55,168 bases of DNA from Betaproteobacteria bacterium (GTDB taxonomy: Bacteria > Pseudomonadota > Gammaproteobacteria > Burkholderiales > Rhodocyclaceae): NCBI GenBank assembly GCA_009779355.1, contig WREK01000002.1, positions 1 through 55,168 of the forward strand. The letters run 5' to 3'. Under the pieces are notes generated by a model. It saw only the letters and a list, made by a program, of their open reading frames with translations, was not told where the DNA came from and searched no databases. The translations under genes and the position numbers were made by a program. Below, in pieces: positions 26,669 through 35,760 of this stretch (its first letter is position 1; every line of letters begins with the position of its first letter).

Positions 26669-27334
26669 TCATTTTTTTGCTAATGCATAACTTGTGTCAA
26701 TCCGCTGAAAGATTTCATCAATCAGAACAGAGCCGTCCAAACAAATAGTAAACCAATGTTTTTTATTCATATGATAGCCTGGGAAATATTTTTCCCTGTC
26801 CACAACAGATTCTATATCCTCGGCATTGATCCTCAGATCCAAAACGTCAATGACCTCATCGGAATCAAGGCCAAGCTTGTTTTTGGGAAGGACAAGTAAT
26901 GCGCCGTACCATTTGTTGGAGTCTTTTCTTCTGAAAATGGCATTATCAGGAAAACGTTGCCACAAGAATTCCAATTCATCGTGATAGGTATCCCTTACAT
27001 ACTGAATGACCTTTTGTGCGTAATCACTTTTGAAAACGTTTTGTTCAAAGCACTTTTCAGATATTTCACGAAGGACGTTTTCGTAATCGGTTCTGACCAT
27101 ACCCACGAACGATCCACAAGCTCCTGGTGTGCGATACAACACATATTCTTCATTTAAAGAAGAATCAACCACCTTTGTGCTGACCGTTCTATCATCCATT
27201 ATAGTAACAATCATCTGAAACTGACCGTCCGCAATATCTGTGGTATATGTATATATACCATTGCCTATGGAAAAACCGAACAGAAGTAGTTTTTCCAAAT
27301 TTAATTTTTTATTTTTGAATATAGTGTTCGACAT
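26669..27334 (-). CDS. MmcQ/YjbR-family protein
   Basis: This protein of about 221 residues has a C-terminal YjbR domain from about residue 100 onwards. Diagnostic parts are LEFLWQRFPDNAIFRRKDSN, KWYGALLVLPKNKLGL, and the end with GYHMNKKHWFTICLDGSV. The first 95 residues form a separate alpha/beta part found in many MmcQ proteins. The start at 27334 has GGAAG 7 nt upstream and is preferred over 27376. The gene is strongly AT-rich and is read towards tag, which suggests horizontal origin. The function of the family is not established. Confidence 0.8.
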   Translation of the reverse strand: MSNTIFKNKKLNLEKLLLFGFSIGNGIYTYTTDIADGQFQMIVTIMDDRTVSTKVVDSSLNEEYVLYRTPGACGSFVGMVRTDYENVLREISEKCFEQNVFKSDYAQKVIQYVRDTYHDELEFLWQRFPDNAIFRRKDSNKWYGALLVLPKNKLGLDSDEVIDVLDLRINAEDIESVVDREKYFPGYHMNKKHWFTICLDGSVLIDEIFQRIDTSYALAKK

Positions 27335-27652
27335 ATAAATACTTCCGGGCAAGAAATTGCAGCTTAGTTTATGCAATCATTTTCCTCTTGAATGTTGGGG
27401 TTTGCAAGCTCACCCAAATCTGCACGCCGTCGTCATTGTGCGCGTAGCCAGGCAATTCAGCCGCCCTTTCTGGGTTGCTTCGTCGCATTGCTTCTCGCAA
27501 TGGCGACAGTGATAGAATTGTACGGCATATATACAGAAAGGGTTTTTCAGTCTGATGCGGCTGAATATAAACCGGGTTCGCATCGAAAAATGCCCCGACA
27601 TGGCATAGAATCCCTGTCACTTCAGTCACCATCGCAAGGGTTGAGCTTCGCC
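27335..27652. other. Intergenic region before hemC with degraded repeats
   Basis: About 320 bases lie between the YjbR gene and hemC. They contain a family 1 palindrome (27394-27419), a decayed REP-like unit (about 27431-27455) with an opposing arm near 27475-27505, and the presumed hem promoter. The hemC frame is open through most of it, but the translated sequence does not resemble HemC. Confidence 0.5.
27394..27455. repeat. Degraded family 1 palindrome plus REP-like unit
   Basis: GTTGGGGTTTGCAAGCTCAC at 27394-27413 repeats the unit at 25149 with few changes. The following GTCATTGTGCGCGTAGCCAG is a mutated form of the REP-like unit. Confidence 0.6.
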
Positions 27653-28603
27653 GTGAGTCTTTCTTCTCCCAAGGGCGGCTGCGCGCCCGAACGTATTGTC
27701 ATTGCTACCCGTGAGAGCCGGTTGGCGCTATGGCAGGCCGAGCATGTCAAGGCACGGCTCGAAACAGCTTATCCGGGCTGCAGGGTCGAGTTGCTGGGCA
27801 TGACTACGCGTGGCGACCAGATACTTGACCGGCCATTGGCCAACGTGGGCGGCAAAGGGCTGTTCGTCAAGGAACTGGAAGCGGCGCTGCTCGAAGGGCG
27901 TGCGGATATCGCGGTGCATTCGATGAAAGATGTGCCGATAGTCATGGGGGAGGAATTCACGCTGGCCTGCATTACGGCGCGTGAAATGCCGTTCGATGCG
28001 TTCGTGTCCACGCGCTATGCCTCGCTCGACGACATGCCGCCGGGTGCTGTTGTTGGCACTTCGTCGTTGCGACGCGAGTCGCAGATTCACGCTCAATATC
28101 CGTTTCTTGCCGTCACCAGCCTGCGGGGCAATCTCGATACGCGGCTACGCAAGCTCGACGAAGGCCAGTTCGATGCCATCATCCTTGCCGCTGCCGGGTT
28201 GCGCCGCCTGGGGCTGGAGTCGCGCATCCGTGCCGTGCTGCCTGCGGAAGTGTCCCTCCCGGCGGCCGGACAGGGAGCCCTTGGGATCGAATGCCTGTCG
28301 GCGCGCACTGACATCATTGCCTGCCTGCAAGTACTGGCCGATGCCGACACCGCTGCCTGTGTCACCGCCGAGCGCGCGTTTTCCCGCACTTTGGCGGGCA
28401 GTTGCGAAACACCGCTTGGCGCGTATGGTGAGATGCGTGCGGGCCGTGTGTTCTTACGCGGATTCGTCGCTCTGCCCGATGGTAGACGTGTTGTACGCGG
28501 GGAACGCGAGGGCGCAACGCCGGAAGCCGGGGCGCTTGGGCAAGCGCTTGCCAATGACCTGCTTGCCCAGGGAGCCGGAGAAATTCTGGCTGAACTGGGC
28601 TGA
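27653..28603 (+). CDS. hemC: Hydroxymethylbilane synthase (porphobilinogen deaminase)
   Basis: HemC joins four porphobilinogens into hydroxymethylbilane for haem synthesis. It shows [86 protein letters not shown] and the dipyrromethane-binding Cys in [11 protein letters not shown]. No ATG lies close to the family start. I propose GTG 27653 (316 residues), with AAGGG 12 nt upstream. TTG 27641 is the alternative. It heads hemC-hemD-hemX-hemY. Confidence 0.95.
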   Translation: MSLSSPKGGCAPERIVIATRESRLALWQAEHVKARLETAYPGCRVELLGMTTRGDQILDRPLANVGGKGLFVKELEAALLEGRADIAVHSMKDVPIVMGEEFTLACITAREMPFDAFVSTRYASLDDMPPGAVVGTSSLRRESQIHAQYPFLAVTSLRGNLDTRLRKLDEGQFDAIILAAAGLRRLGLESRIRAVLPAEVSLPAAGQGALGIECLSARTDIIACLQVLADADTAACVTAERAFSRTLAGSCETPLGAYGEMRAGRVFLRGFVALPDGRRVVRGEREGATPEAGALGQALANDLLAQGAGEILAELG

Positions 28604-28613
28604 CTGAGGACAT

Positions 28614-29390
28614 ATGACGATGGGCGGTGCGCTCGCTGGACGGACAATTGCCGTGACCCGCCCGACGGCGCAGGCCGGAGTCCTGTGCCGCGCTATCGAG
28701 GAAGCGGGCGGCGAAGCGTTCCGTTTCCCGCTGTTGGAAATCGTCCCCGTCACTGACCCCGCCGTATTCGCGCCCGTTGCGGCGCGACTTGATATGTTCG
28801 ACCTCGCATTTTTCGCCAGCCCCAACGCGGTCGAATATGGTTTGGCCGGGTTGCGGCAAATCCGGCCATGGCCGCCGGGGCTGCGCGTGGCGGCGGTGGG
28901 GCAGGGCAGTGCCCGCGCGCTTGATGCGCACGGTTTTGCTGAGGTGCTTGCCCCAACGGAGGGTTTCGATAGCGAAACGGTGCTCTCGCTGCCGGAGTTT
29001 GCGCCAGATGCCGTGCGTGGCCGCGCAGTGCTGATTGTGCGTGGCGATGCTGGCCGCGAACTGCTTGGTGAAACCCTCGCGGCGCGTGGCGCGCGTGTCG
29101 AACACCTGTCCTGCTATCACAGGCGCTGCCCGGAAGCCGACCCCGTGCCGCTGTTGAAGCTGGTTGCGCATGGACGGCTCGATGCCCTTGTGGTTACCAG
29201 CAGCGAAGGGGCCGATCATCTGGCCCGGATCGTCGGCGATAAAGGGCTGGCCTGCCTCTCACCCGTACCGGTTTTTGTGTCGCATCCGCGCATTGCCGCA
29301 CGTTGTCACTTGTATGGACTAGAACAGACTATTGCATCCGGGACAGGAGATGACGCATTGTTACGCGCGCTCATTGCATTCTTTGGTTAA
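28614..29390 (+). CDS. hemD: Uroporphyrinogen-III synthase
   Basis: HemD closes and inverts ring D of hydroxymethylbilane. The sequence is diverse in this family; visible signatures are GRTIAVTRPTAQAG at the start, DLAFFASPNAVEYGL in the first domain, LIVRGDAGRELLGETLAARG, and DALVVTSSEGADHL in the second. The length of 258 residues is normal. GAGG lies just upstream of the first ATG (28614); a second ATG at 28620 is also possible. It starts 10 nt after hemC. Confidence 0.93.
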   Translation: MTMGGALAGRTIAVTRPTAQAGVLCRAIEEAGGEAFRFPLLEIVPVTDPAVFAPVAARLDMFDLAFFASPNAVEYGLAGLRQIRPWPPGLRVAAVGQGSARALDAHGFAEVLAPTEGFDSETVLSLPEFAPDAVRGRAVLIVRGDAGRELLGETLAARGARVEHLSCYHRRCPEADPVPLLKLVAHGRLDALVVTSSEGADHLARIVGDKGLACLSPVPVFVSHPRIAARCHLYGLEQTIASGTGDDALLRALIAFFG

Positions 29391-29401
29391 ACTCTATTGC
29401 C

Positions 29402-30676
29402 ATGAACTCGCCCACATCCTCAAACGACGACAATTTGCCCGAACCCGGTATCGTGCCCGAGCAGGCTCCTGAGCCGGCGCCTCCGGCGGGTGAATCTGCG
29501 GTTTCCGCACCTCCTGTGGGTAAATCCACAGTCTCCGCGCCTGCATCCTCGTTGTCCGGCGCGTTGCCGAAGCCCGTTTCAATGAAATCTGGCCGTGCTG
29601 CGGCAGGTTGGGCGCTGCTCCTTGCGTTGGTTTCGCTTGTCATTGCCGGGTTCGCCTTGTGGCAGGTAAACGAATGGCGTACCCAGAACGTGGATTTGCG
29701 CGATGAAGTCGCGAAACGCCTGCAAGAAAGTGACCAGGCCGTTGGCGAATCGCGTGCAAGCGCGCAACGGGAACATGAGAGCATCAATACCGTCCTGGGC
29801 AAAATCGGCGCTCTTGAAGTTCAGATCAATAAGAATGAAGGGCATGCTGCAGCACTGGAAGCGCTTTATCAGCAATTCTCCCGTTCGCAGGAAGATCGCC
29901 TCGTTGCCGAGGTTCAGCAGGCAGTTGCGGTTGCCGAACAGCAGTTGCAGTACGCAGGCAATATCGAAATGGCGTTGATCGCGCTCCGGGCAGCACAAAC
30001 CCGTCTGGAACAACATGACCATGGTCAATTCACGGCCCTGCGGCAGGCTCTTAGCACGGACATCGAAAAGTTGAGTCAGCAGAGCACGCTCGATATGCCG
30101 GGTACGGCGTTGCGCCTCGAACAGGTACTCAAAAATATCGACAAGCTACCATTGGCCTATTCCGCCGAAGTTTCCGCTGAAAAGCGATCCGCTGAGCACA
30201 GTGTAAAAGGAGAAGGGATTTCCCAGTTTATTTCCAGTCTGGCAAGTGATATTTGGGCGGAATTGCGTTCTCTGGTGAAGTTTGAACGACTCGACACAGA
30301 GACCGAACCTGTGCTGCTTGCGCCGGAACAGAGTGCCTTCCTGCGCGAAAACGTGAAAATGCGCCTGCTCACCGCACGCCTTGCCATGCTTGCGCGCGAT
30401 GGGCATACCTACGTCACCGATCTTGAACGGGCATGCAACTGGATCGAGCGCTTTTTCGATATGCGCAGCGAGGAAGTGAAGGCAATTGTTGCAGAACTGC
30501 GCACACTCGAAACCGTACAAGTTGGGGTCATACGCCATGAATTGATCGAAAGCGCCACAGCCGTGCGCCGCTTCCAGACGCGCGGTGGAGAATCTCCGCC
30601 GACGCTTTTGCCACAGCCGCCAGCATCCGATCAGGCAACCGTCCCGGAAGCTCCGGCCCTGCCGGCGCAACCCTGA
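29402..30676 (+). CDS. hemX: HemX-family membrane protein (uroporphyrinogen-III C-methyltransferase-like)
   Basis: This 424-residue protein has a Pro/Ala-rich cytoplasmic leader, one membrane helix at about residues 68-88, then a long periplasmic part predicted to form coiled coil (about residues 90-160), and ends in a Pro-rich tail. The segment AEVQQAVAVAEQQLQYAGNI and MRLLTARLAMLARDG match the HemX family. Despite its usual name it has no SAM-binding methyltransferase motifs. It lies between hemD and hemY, its conserved place. Its role is not settled. Confidence 0.9.
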   Translation: MNSPTSSNDDNLPEPGIVPEQAPEPAPPAGESAVSAPPVGKSTVSAPASSLSGALPKPVSMKSGRAAAGWALLLALVSLVIAGFALWQVNEWRTQNVDLRDEVAKRLQESDQAVGESRASAQREHESINTVLGKIGALEVQINKNEGHAAALEALYQQFSRSQEDRLVAEVQQAVAVAEQQLQYAGNIEMALIALRAAQTRLEQHDHGQFTALRQALSTDIEKLSQQSTLDMPGTALRLEQVLKNIDKLPLAYSAEVSAEKRSAEHSVKGEGISQFISSLASDIWAELRSLVKFERLDTETEPVLLAPEQSAFLRENVKMRLLTARLAMLARDGHTYVTDLERACNWIERFFDMRSEEVKAIVAELRTLETVQVGVIRHELIESATAVRRFQTRGGESPPTLLPQPPASDQATVPEAPALPAQP

Positions 30677-30686
30677 GGGCCGGACG

Positions 30687-31874
30687 ATGCGTGTCCTCAT
30701 CTGGATCATCACTATTTTTGCGCTGGCCGTGGGGTTGTCCATGTTCATCAGCCAGGACTGGGGCTATGTGCAGTTCGTGGTTCCTCAGTGGTGGCGTGTG
30801 CAGATATCGGCTAAGTTCTTTGTGGTGGCGCTGTTGGCGGCCTTTGTTGCGGCTTACCTGCTCATTCGCTTGATACGCAGCACCCTGTCGTTGCCTGAAA
30901 CCGTCGGGCTGTGGCGCAAACGCCGCCGGTGGCAACAGGCGGATCGTTCCCTGCGCGAAGCCCTGCTGATTTTCCATGAAGGGCGCTATGCCAAGGCGTT
31001 GAAGCTCGCGGAAAAAGCTTATGAGGCCAGTGAATATCCGGAGGCGGCGATCCTTCTGGCGGCGCGGGCCGCGCATGCGCTGTGTGATGATGTTCGTTAT
31101 CGCGAGTGGATCGGGCGGTTGGGCGGCGAAGGAACCCAAACCGCACGGCTGATGACGGAAGCCGAGTTGGCTGTCGTTTCGCGCGACTACGAGGAAGCTG
31201 CCAGGAAACTCGAAATCCTGCAGCCGGATGGCCGCCGCAACATTGCCGCCCTGCGTTTATCTTTGCGGGTATCCATGGCCTTGTGGCGATGGGACGAATC
31301 TCTTCGCCTGATCCGTTTGCTGCGCAAGCACAAGGCATTGACCGAAGAGCAGGCGCGGCCGCTGCTGTGCCGCGTCCATATCGAACGCCTGCGCGCTTGC
31401 GCTGATAATAACAATGCCAGTGACGACGAAAACGACGCGCTGACCGAGATATGGAAAGCTATTCCTACTGAAGAACGTGAAGATCGCCAACTGGTGCTGG
31501 AAGCCGTACCGCTTCTCGCGCGTGTGGGTAAGGGATACATCGTGCGGCGTACCCTTGAACGCCTGCTCGATACCGAATGGGATACTGCGCTTGCCCGCCT
31601 CTATGGTTTTTGTGGCGATGTCGGCGCGTGCTTGAGCAAGGGCGAAAACTGGTTGCTTGATCACAGGGAAGATACCGGGTTGCTCTTCTCGCTCGGCCAC
31701 CTGTGCGCGGAATTGCAGTTGTGGGGCAAGGCCGTTGAGTACTTCGAACTTTCACTGAGATGGCAACCAGAAGTGGAAACCCATCTGGCGCTGGCCAACC
31801 TGTTCAAGCGTCTTGGGAGAAGCGAAGACGAGCAGAAACATTACCGTGCAGCTGCGGAAATGGTTTCGGCCTGA
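30687..31874 (+). CDS. hemY: HemY-family TPR membrane protein
   Basis: This 395-residue inner-membrane protein has two N-terminal helices (RVLIWIITIFALAVGLSMFI and FFVVALLAAFVAAYLLIRLI) followed by tetratricopeptide-type repeats to the end (for example EYPEAAILLAARAAHAL and WGKAVEYFELSLRWQPEVE). This is the proteobacterial HemY, not the protoporphyrinogen oxidase of the same name. The start at 30687 leaves a 10-nt gap to hemX. The stop codon falls within the first bases of the 91-bp repeat. Confidence 0.92.
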   Translation: MRVLIWIITIFALAVGLSMFISQDWGYVQFVVPQWWRVQISAKFFVVALLAAFVAAYLLIRLIRSTLSLPETVGLWRKRRRWQQADRSLREALLIFHEGRYAKALKLAEKAYEASEYPEAAILLAARAAHALCDDVRYREWIGRLGGEGTQTARLMTEAELAVVSRDYEEAARKLEILQPDGRRNIAALRLSLRVSMALWRWDESLRLIRLLRKHKALTEEQARPLLCRVHIERLRACADNNNASDDENDALTEIWKAIPTEEREDRQLVLEAVPLLARVGKGYIVRRTLERLLDTEWDTALARLYGFCGDVGACLSKGENWLLDHREDTGLLFSLGHLCAELQLWGKAVEYFELSLRWQPEVETHLALANLFKRLGRSEDEQKHYRAAAEMVSA

Positions 31875-31959
31875 CACATGGCCTGCAAGCCGACGAACGG
31901 ACATGGACGTGTTTGAAACCCGTATCTGCGTTGCCCGGATGGAATAAATCAGCGTTTCC
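31869..31959 (-). repeat. 91-bp dispersed repeat, copy A
   Basis: Read on the minus strand, this segment matches 40966-41056 with 8 mismatches in 91 positions (about 91 per cent), including a 40-bp identical core containing ACACGTCCATGTCCGTTCGT. It starts inside the last codons of hemY. It lacks the second hairpin arm that follows copy B, so it may be a truncated copy. Confidence 0.85.
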
Positions 31960-31984
31960 ATAACGGGGTTGCGCCTGACTCTGT

Positions 31985-32497
31985 TCAGAGGTTCGGGACG
32001 CGCCGGTATTCCACAAAGTCGACCGCATGCTCATTGTCCGCATCGGCAGCGTGGGTTGTGCGGGAGACTTCCTGGAAATGTGTGCGGTCAAAGTCTGGGA
32101 GATGGGCATCGCCCGCTACATCGGCGGCAACTTCGGTCAGGAGCAAGATGTCTGTTTTGTGCAACAGGGTGCGGTAAATTTCGGTCCCGCCGATCACGAA
32201 CACGCGTGCGGCTCCTTCAAGGGCTGCCAGGGCTTCTTCCACCGAGGCAAAGACTTCAGCCCCTTGCGGCCGGAAGCCGGATTGCCGCGTAAGTACGAGG
32301 TTGCGCCGGCCTGGCAGGGGTTTTGCGAGCGATTCCCAGGTCTTGCGGCCCATCAGTACCGGATACCCCATTGTCACCGCGCGGAAGTGGGCAAGATCGG
32401 CCTTCAGCCGCCAGGGCAGGGCGTTGTCGCGGCCAATGACACCGTTGCGGGCCACTGCGGCAATGAGCACGATTTCGGGGCGGAGCGGGGTGTTCAT
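31985..32497 (-). CDS. folA: Dihydrofolate reductase
   Basis: FolA reduces dihydrofolate produced by thymidylate synthase. The 170-residue protein shows [21 protein letters not shown], the substrate Asp region [25 protein letters not shown], and [14 protein letters not shown]. The start overlaps the thyA stop by 4 nt (ATGA on the minus strand), so both enzymes of the thymidylate cycle are made together. Confidence 0.96.
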   Translation of the reverse strand: MNTPLRPEIVLIAAVARNGVIGRDNALPWRLKADLAHFRAVTMGYPVLMGRKTWESLAKPLPGRRNLVLTRQSGFRPQGAEVFASVEEALAALEGAARVFVIGGTEIYRTLLHKTDILLLTEVAADVAGDAHLPDFDRTHFQEVSRTTHAADADNEHAVDFVEYRRVPNL

Positions 32498-33288
32498 ACA
32501 GCAACCGATGCTTTGATGTGGGGATGTGGGTCGTAGCCGGTCAGGGAGAAATCTTCGAAGCGGAAGGCGAAAATGTCATCGACTGCCGGATTGAGACGCA
32601 TGGCGGGAAGCGCGCGCAACTCGCGCGCAAGCTGTTCGTGGGCTTGGTTGAGATGGTTGAGGTACAGGTGGCAATCGCCGCCTGTCCAGATGAACTCACC
32701 CGGCTGGTAGCCACATACCTGCGCCAGCATCAGCGTGAGCAGGGCGTATGAGGCGATGTTGAACGGCACGCCGAGAAAAATATCGGCGCTGCGCTGATAG
32801 AGTTGGCACGACAACCTCCCGTTTGCCACGTAAAACTGGAACAGCACGTGGCAGGGCGGCAGCGCCATACGACCGGTTTCGCCTGGGTTCCAGGCCGTGA
32901 CGAGGTGGCGGCGAGAGTCCGGATGGTTTTTCAGATTGCCGACAAGCGCGCTGATCTGGTCGATAGTGCGTCCGTCAGCACTTTCCCAGCGCCGCCACTG
33001 CTTGCCATAGACAGGGCCTAACTCTCCGGTTTCATCTGCCCATTCGTTCCATATCGATACTCCGTTATCCTTGAGATAATGAATATTGGTGTCACCTTGC
33101 AGAAACCACAGCAATTCATGGATGATCGACCGCGTGTGCAGCTTTTTTGTTGTCAGCAACGGAAACCCGTCTCGTAGCGGGAAGCGCATTTGCCAGCCGA
33201 AGACGGAGAATGTTCCGGTTCCAGTGCGGTCTGTTTTTTCGTCGCCGTGTTCCAGGACATGGCGCATCAGGTCTAAGTACTGTTTCAC
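32494..33288 (-). CDS. thyA: Thymidylate synthase
   Basis: ThyA methylates dUMP to dTMP using methylenetetrahydrofolate. The 264-residue protein shows [47 protein letters not shown], the catalytic Cys in [33 protein letters not shown] and the C-terminal IKASVAV. The start is GTG, which gives the usual MKQYLDLM beginning. It is followed by folA. Confidence 0.97.
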   Translation of the reverse strand: MKQYLDLMRHVLEHGDEKTDRTGTGTFSVFGWQMRFPLRDGFPLLTTKKLHTRSIIHELLWFLQGDTNIHYLKDNGVSIWNEWADETGELGPVYGKQWRRWESADGRTIDQISALVGNLKNHPDSRRHLVTAWNPGETGRMALPPCHVLFQFYVANGRLSCQLYQRSADIFLGVPFNIASYALLTLMLAQVCGYQPGEFIWTGGDCHLYLNHLNQAHEQLARELRALPAMRLNPAVDDIFAFRFEDFSLTGYDPHPHIKASVAV

Positions 33289-33350
33289 GGCGGTTTCTGG
33301 TCAAGCCTGATTCTGTGGAAAGCAACAGATTCTATCGTGTGGGGAAAGAA

Positions 33351-34739
33351 ATGGCGGAACAGAATATGCTCACCAGCCTTGATAGAAATAGTGGTATTTT
33401 TATCGAAGAACATGATAAAGGCATCGATCGGGTAGCCGCAGTCATCTACACGGCAAAAACGTATATGGTGGCCCTGCAAACCAGGGATCCCATGTTTCCT
33501 CTGGCGGACAACGCATCGCGCGCCTTGGAGAGATTTCTCGATACCCTCGAAACGCTCTGCCCGGATCAGGAGACCGGCCCGGATCGTTTTCGCTGGACGG
33601 CGGCGGTAAGTCAGTCCATGCGCGATTTCCTCGCAGCCCTGCGTGCCGCTGATCAGGTCGAACCGGGCAGTATTCCCGTTTCCGTGCTGGCCAGGGCTGG
33701 AGCCGAGACGATCAGATGGGATCTCGTCAACCGTCACGCTTCCGATACCAGGCTTTGGGATTGGCTCGGGGGCTTGTTTGCTTCGAGCTATGGCGAAGAA
33801 ACGCAGCAAGTGCGGGGAGCCGGCGAAGCAATGGGGCGCGAATATCTGCGGGCAATTGCCTATCATGCTGCGGCATTGGATCAACAGAGCCTGAAAGTGG
33901 GGTTTATCATTGCCCGCCTGATCACGCGATTGCTACCGGATCTATCCATGGTGCGTGAATATACGGAAGGCGCGCTTTACGGGATCGGTGGGGGACAATG
34001 CGGAATTCCTACGCGCCTGGCGGAGTCGGCATCCTTTTCAGGCTGGTGGTTCGTGACCATGGAAGCGGCGAAGAAACTGTCCGACATCCATGGCGATTTC
34101 GTCCGCGGTCAGGTTCCCGAAGGGTTTGAACATGTGGAGGCATCCGTTCTGCGCGCTGCCATCGTGCATCTGCGCCGGCAGTGGTCGTTCAATCCGCCGA
34201 TGCGCCGGCATCGGCGTTATCCCCTCAACGCCCATCTGTGCGTGGTGCGTGGATATGAACAAGCCATGAGTCTTTTGGACGATGATGCGACGGAAGCCAT
34301 TGCCATGGGAATGGGAGCTTGGCACATCACCGACCTGAGCGTTGGTGGCGTGGGGGCGATTACTCTGCGCAACATCAAGGTCAGCGTCCCCGTGATGGGC
34401 GATCTGGTCGCTTTTTGCCCTGAAGAGGGAACGCAATGGCACATCGGGGTTGTGCGGCGGCTACGTACATCGAAGTCGCAAATCGAGATCGGGATCGCCA
34501 CTTTGTCTGCCCGTCCAGAACTGACGCGCGTAGATGATGGCCGCCACCCGCGCAAATTGTGTACTTGCGACCCAATACGCCGTGGCGGTGCGATTCGCCT
34601 GGTCGCGCCCGTTGGCACATTGAGGAATGACGACCCACTCTTCGCTATAAGCAAGGACGCGGCTGTCCACAAATTGCACCCATTGGGCGATGCACTGAGA
34701 GGCAAGAGTTTCGACCTGCGCATCTATCAGGTAACGTGA
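33351..34739 (+). CDS. Large PilZ-like protein
   Basis: This protein of 462 residues starts at 33351 with GGGGA 6 nt upstream; the frame is open further upstream across the thyA start, but that part is not convincing. Residues 1-275 are mostly helical with no motif I recognise. From about residue 285 RRHRRYPL and, at 328, DLSVGGVGA match the two halves of a cyclic di-GMP-binding PilZ site. The C-terminus (residues 345-462) is a beta-rich part. It is probably a c-di-GMP effector with an N-terminal output or sensor domain of unknown kind. Confidence 0.72.
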   Translation: MAEQNMLTSLDRNSGIFIEEHDKGIDRVAAVIYTAKTYMVALQTRDPMFPLADNASRALERFLDTLETLCPDQETGPDRFRWTAAVSQSMRDFLAALRAADQVEPGSIPVSVLARAGAETIRWDLVNRHASDTRLWDWLGGLFASSYGEETQQVRGAGEAMGREYLRAIAYHAAALDQQSLKVGFIIARLITRLLPDLSMVREYTEGALYGIGGGQCGIPTRLAESASFSGWWFVTMEAAKKLSDIHGDFVRGQVPEGFEHVEASVLRAAIVHLRRQWSFNPPMRRHRRYPLNAHLCVVRGYEQAMSLLDDDATEAIAMGMGAWHITDLSVGGVGAITLRNIKVSVPVMGDLVAFCPEEGTQWHIGVVRRLRTSKSQIEIGIATLSARPELTRVDDGRHPRKLCTCDPIRRGGAIRLVAPVGTLRNDDPLFAISKDAAVHKLHPLGDALRGKSFDLRIYQVT

Positions 34740-34781
34740 GCCACGCGAGTTCTACGCTGCATGCCATGTTGAGGAACCCCT

Positions 34782-35651
34782 ATGTCCGATGACCTGCTCC
34801 AGATGGAGATCGGGCGTAATGTCGCTGCCGCGCTTGCCGAGGATGTCGGTAGCGGCGACCTGACCGCTCTTCTTATTCCTGCCCATGCGCAGGCACGCGC
34901 CACGGTCATTAGCCGCGAAGCGGCCGTTGTATGCGGCATGGACTGGTTTAACGCTACTTTCGCCGCGCTCTCACCGATGGCGGCGGTGAACTGGCATGTG
35001 CTGGACGGCGATTCCGTCCAGCCTGGGCAGGCGTTGTGCGATGTTTCCGCCCCGGCGCGCGCCCTGCTTACCGCTGAGCGCACCGCCCTCAATTTCCTGC
35101 AACTGCTCTCTGCTGTTGCCACCGTCACCCGCCGTTACGTGGACGCGGTTGCAGGCACGAAAGCCCGGATCGTCGATACGCGCAAAACCCTGCCGGGCCT
35201 GCGGCTGGCGCAGAAATACGCGGTTATGGCAGGAGGCGGGGTCAACCACCGCACGGGTCTATATGACGGTGTTCTGATAAAGGAAAATCACATCATCGCC
35301 GCAGGCGGGATCGTTAAAGCAATCAAGGCAGCGCAGGCCATCTCGCCGCCGGGGGTTTTCATTGAGGTCGAAGTCGAAAACATCGACGAGTTGCAGGTGG
35401 CGCTCGAAGCCGGGGCAGGCATGATCCTGCTCGACAACATGAGCCTGGACGAAATGCGCGAAGCTGTACGGGTCACTGCCGGGCGCGCCGTGCTTGAAGC
35501 CTCGGGCGGGGTCAATTTCGAGAGCGTGCGTGCCATTGCCGACACGGGCGTCGACCGCATTTCCATCGGCAGCCTGACCAAGGACGTGAAAGCGCTCGAT
35601 TTGTCGATGCGGTTTACTGAAGTTGGTACAGGTGCTTCTGGAGTCCGATGA
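34782..35651 (+). CDS. nadC: Nicotinate-nucleotide pyrophosphorylase (quinolinate phosphoribosyltransferase)
   Basis: NadC makes nicotinate mononucleotide from quinolinate and PRPP in NAD synthesis. The 289-residue protein shows [92 protein letters not shown] and [15 protein letters not shown] with [17 protein letters not shown] lies about 6 nt before the start. Confidence 0.97.
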   Translation: MSDDLLQMEIGRNVAAALAEDVGSGDLTALLIPAHAQARATVISREAAVVCGMDWFNATFAALSPMAAVNWHVLDGDSVQPGQALCDVSAPARALLTAERTALNFLQLLSAVATVTRRYVDAVAGTKARIVDTRKTLPGLRLAQKYAVMAGGGVNHRTGLYDGVLIKENHIIAAGGIVKAIKAAQAISPPGVFIEVEVENIDELQVALEAGAGMILLDNMSLDEMREAVRVTAGRAVLEASGGVNFESVRAIADTGVDRISIGSLTKDVKALDLSMRFTEVGTGASGVR

Positions 35652-35760
35652 ACGCCGAAAAGTCGTTATACGCCTGGTCGGCCAGGATGTACCGGTATGC
35701 TCAGTTGACCTGCCTCGCTTTGGGTCGGTAGCATCGGAAAGCTGCCATAACGGGTGCTTG

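Noticed and set aside
30687-31874. HemY as protoporphyrinogen oxidase
   Set aside because: The protein has two membrane helices and TPR-type repeats, with no FAD-binding motif; it is the proteobacterial HemY of the hemCDXY operon.
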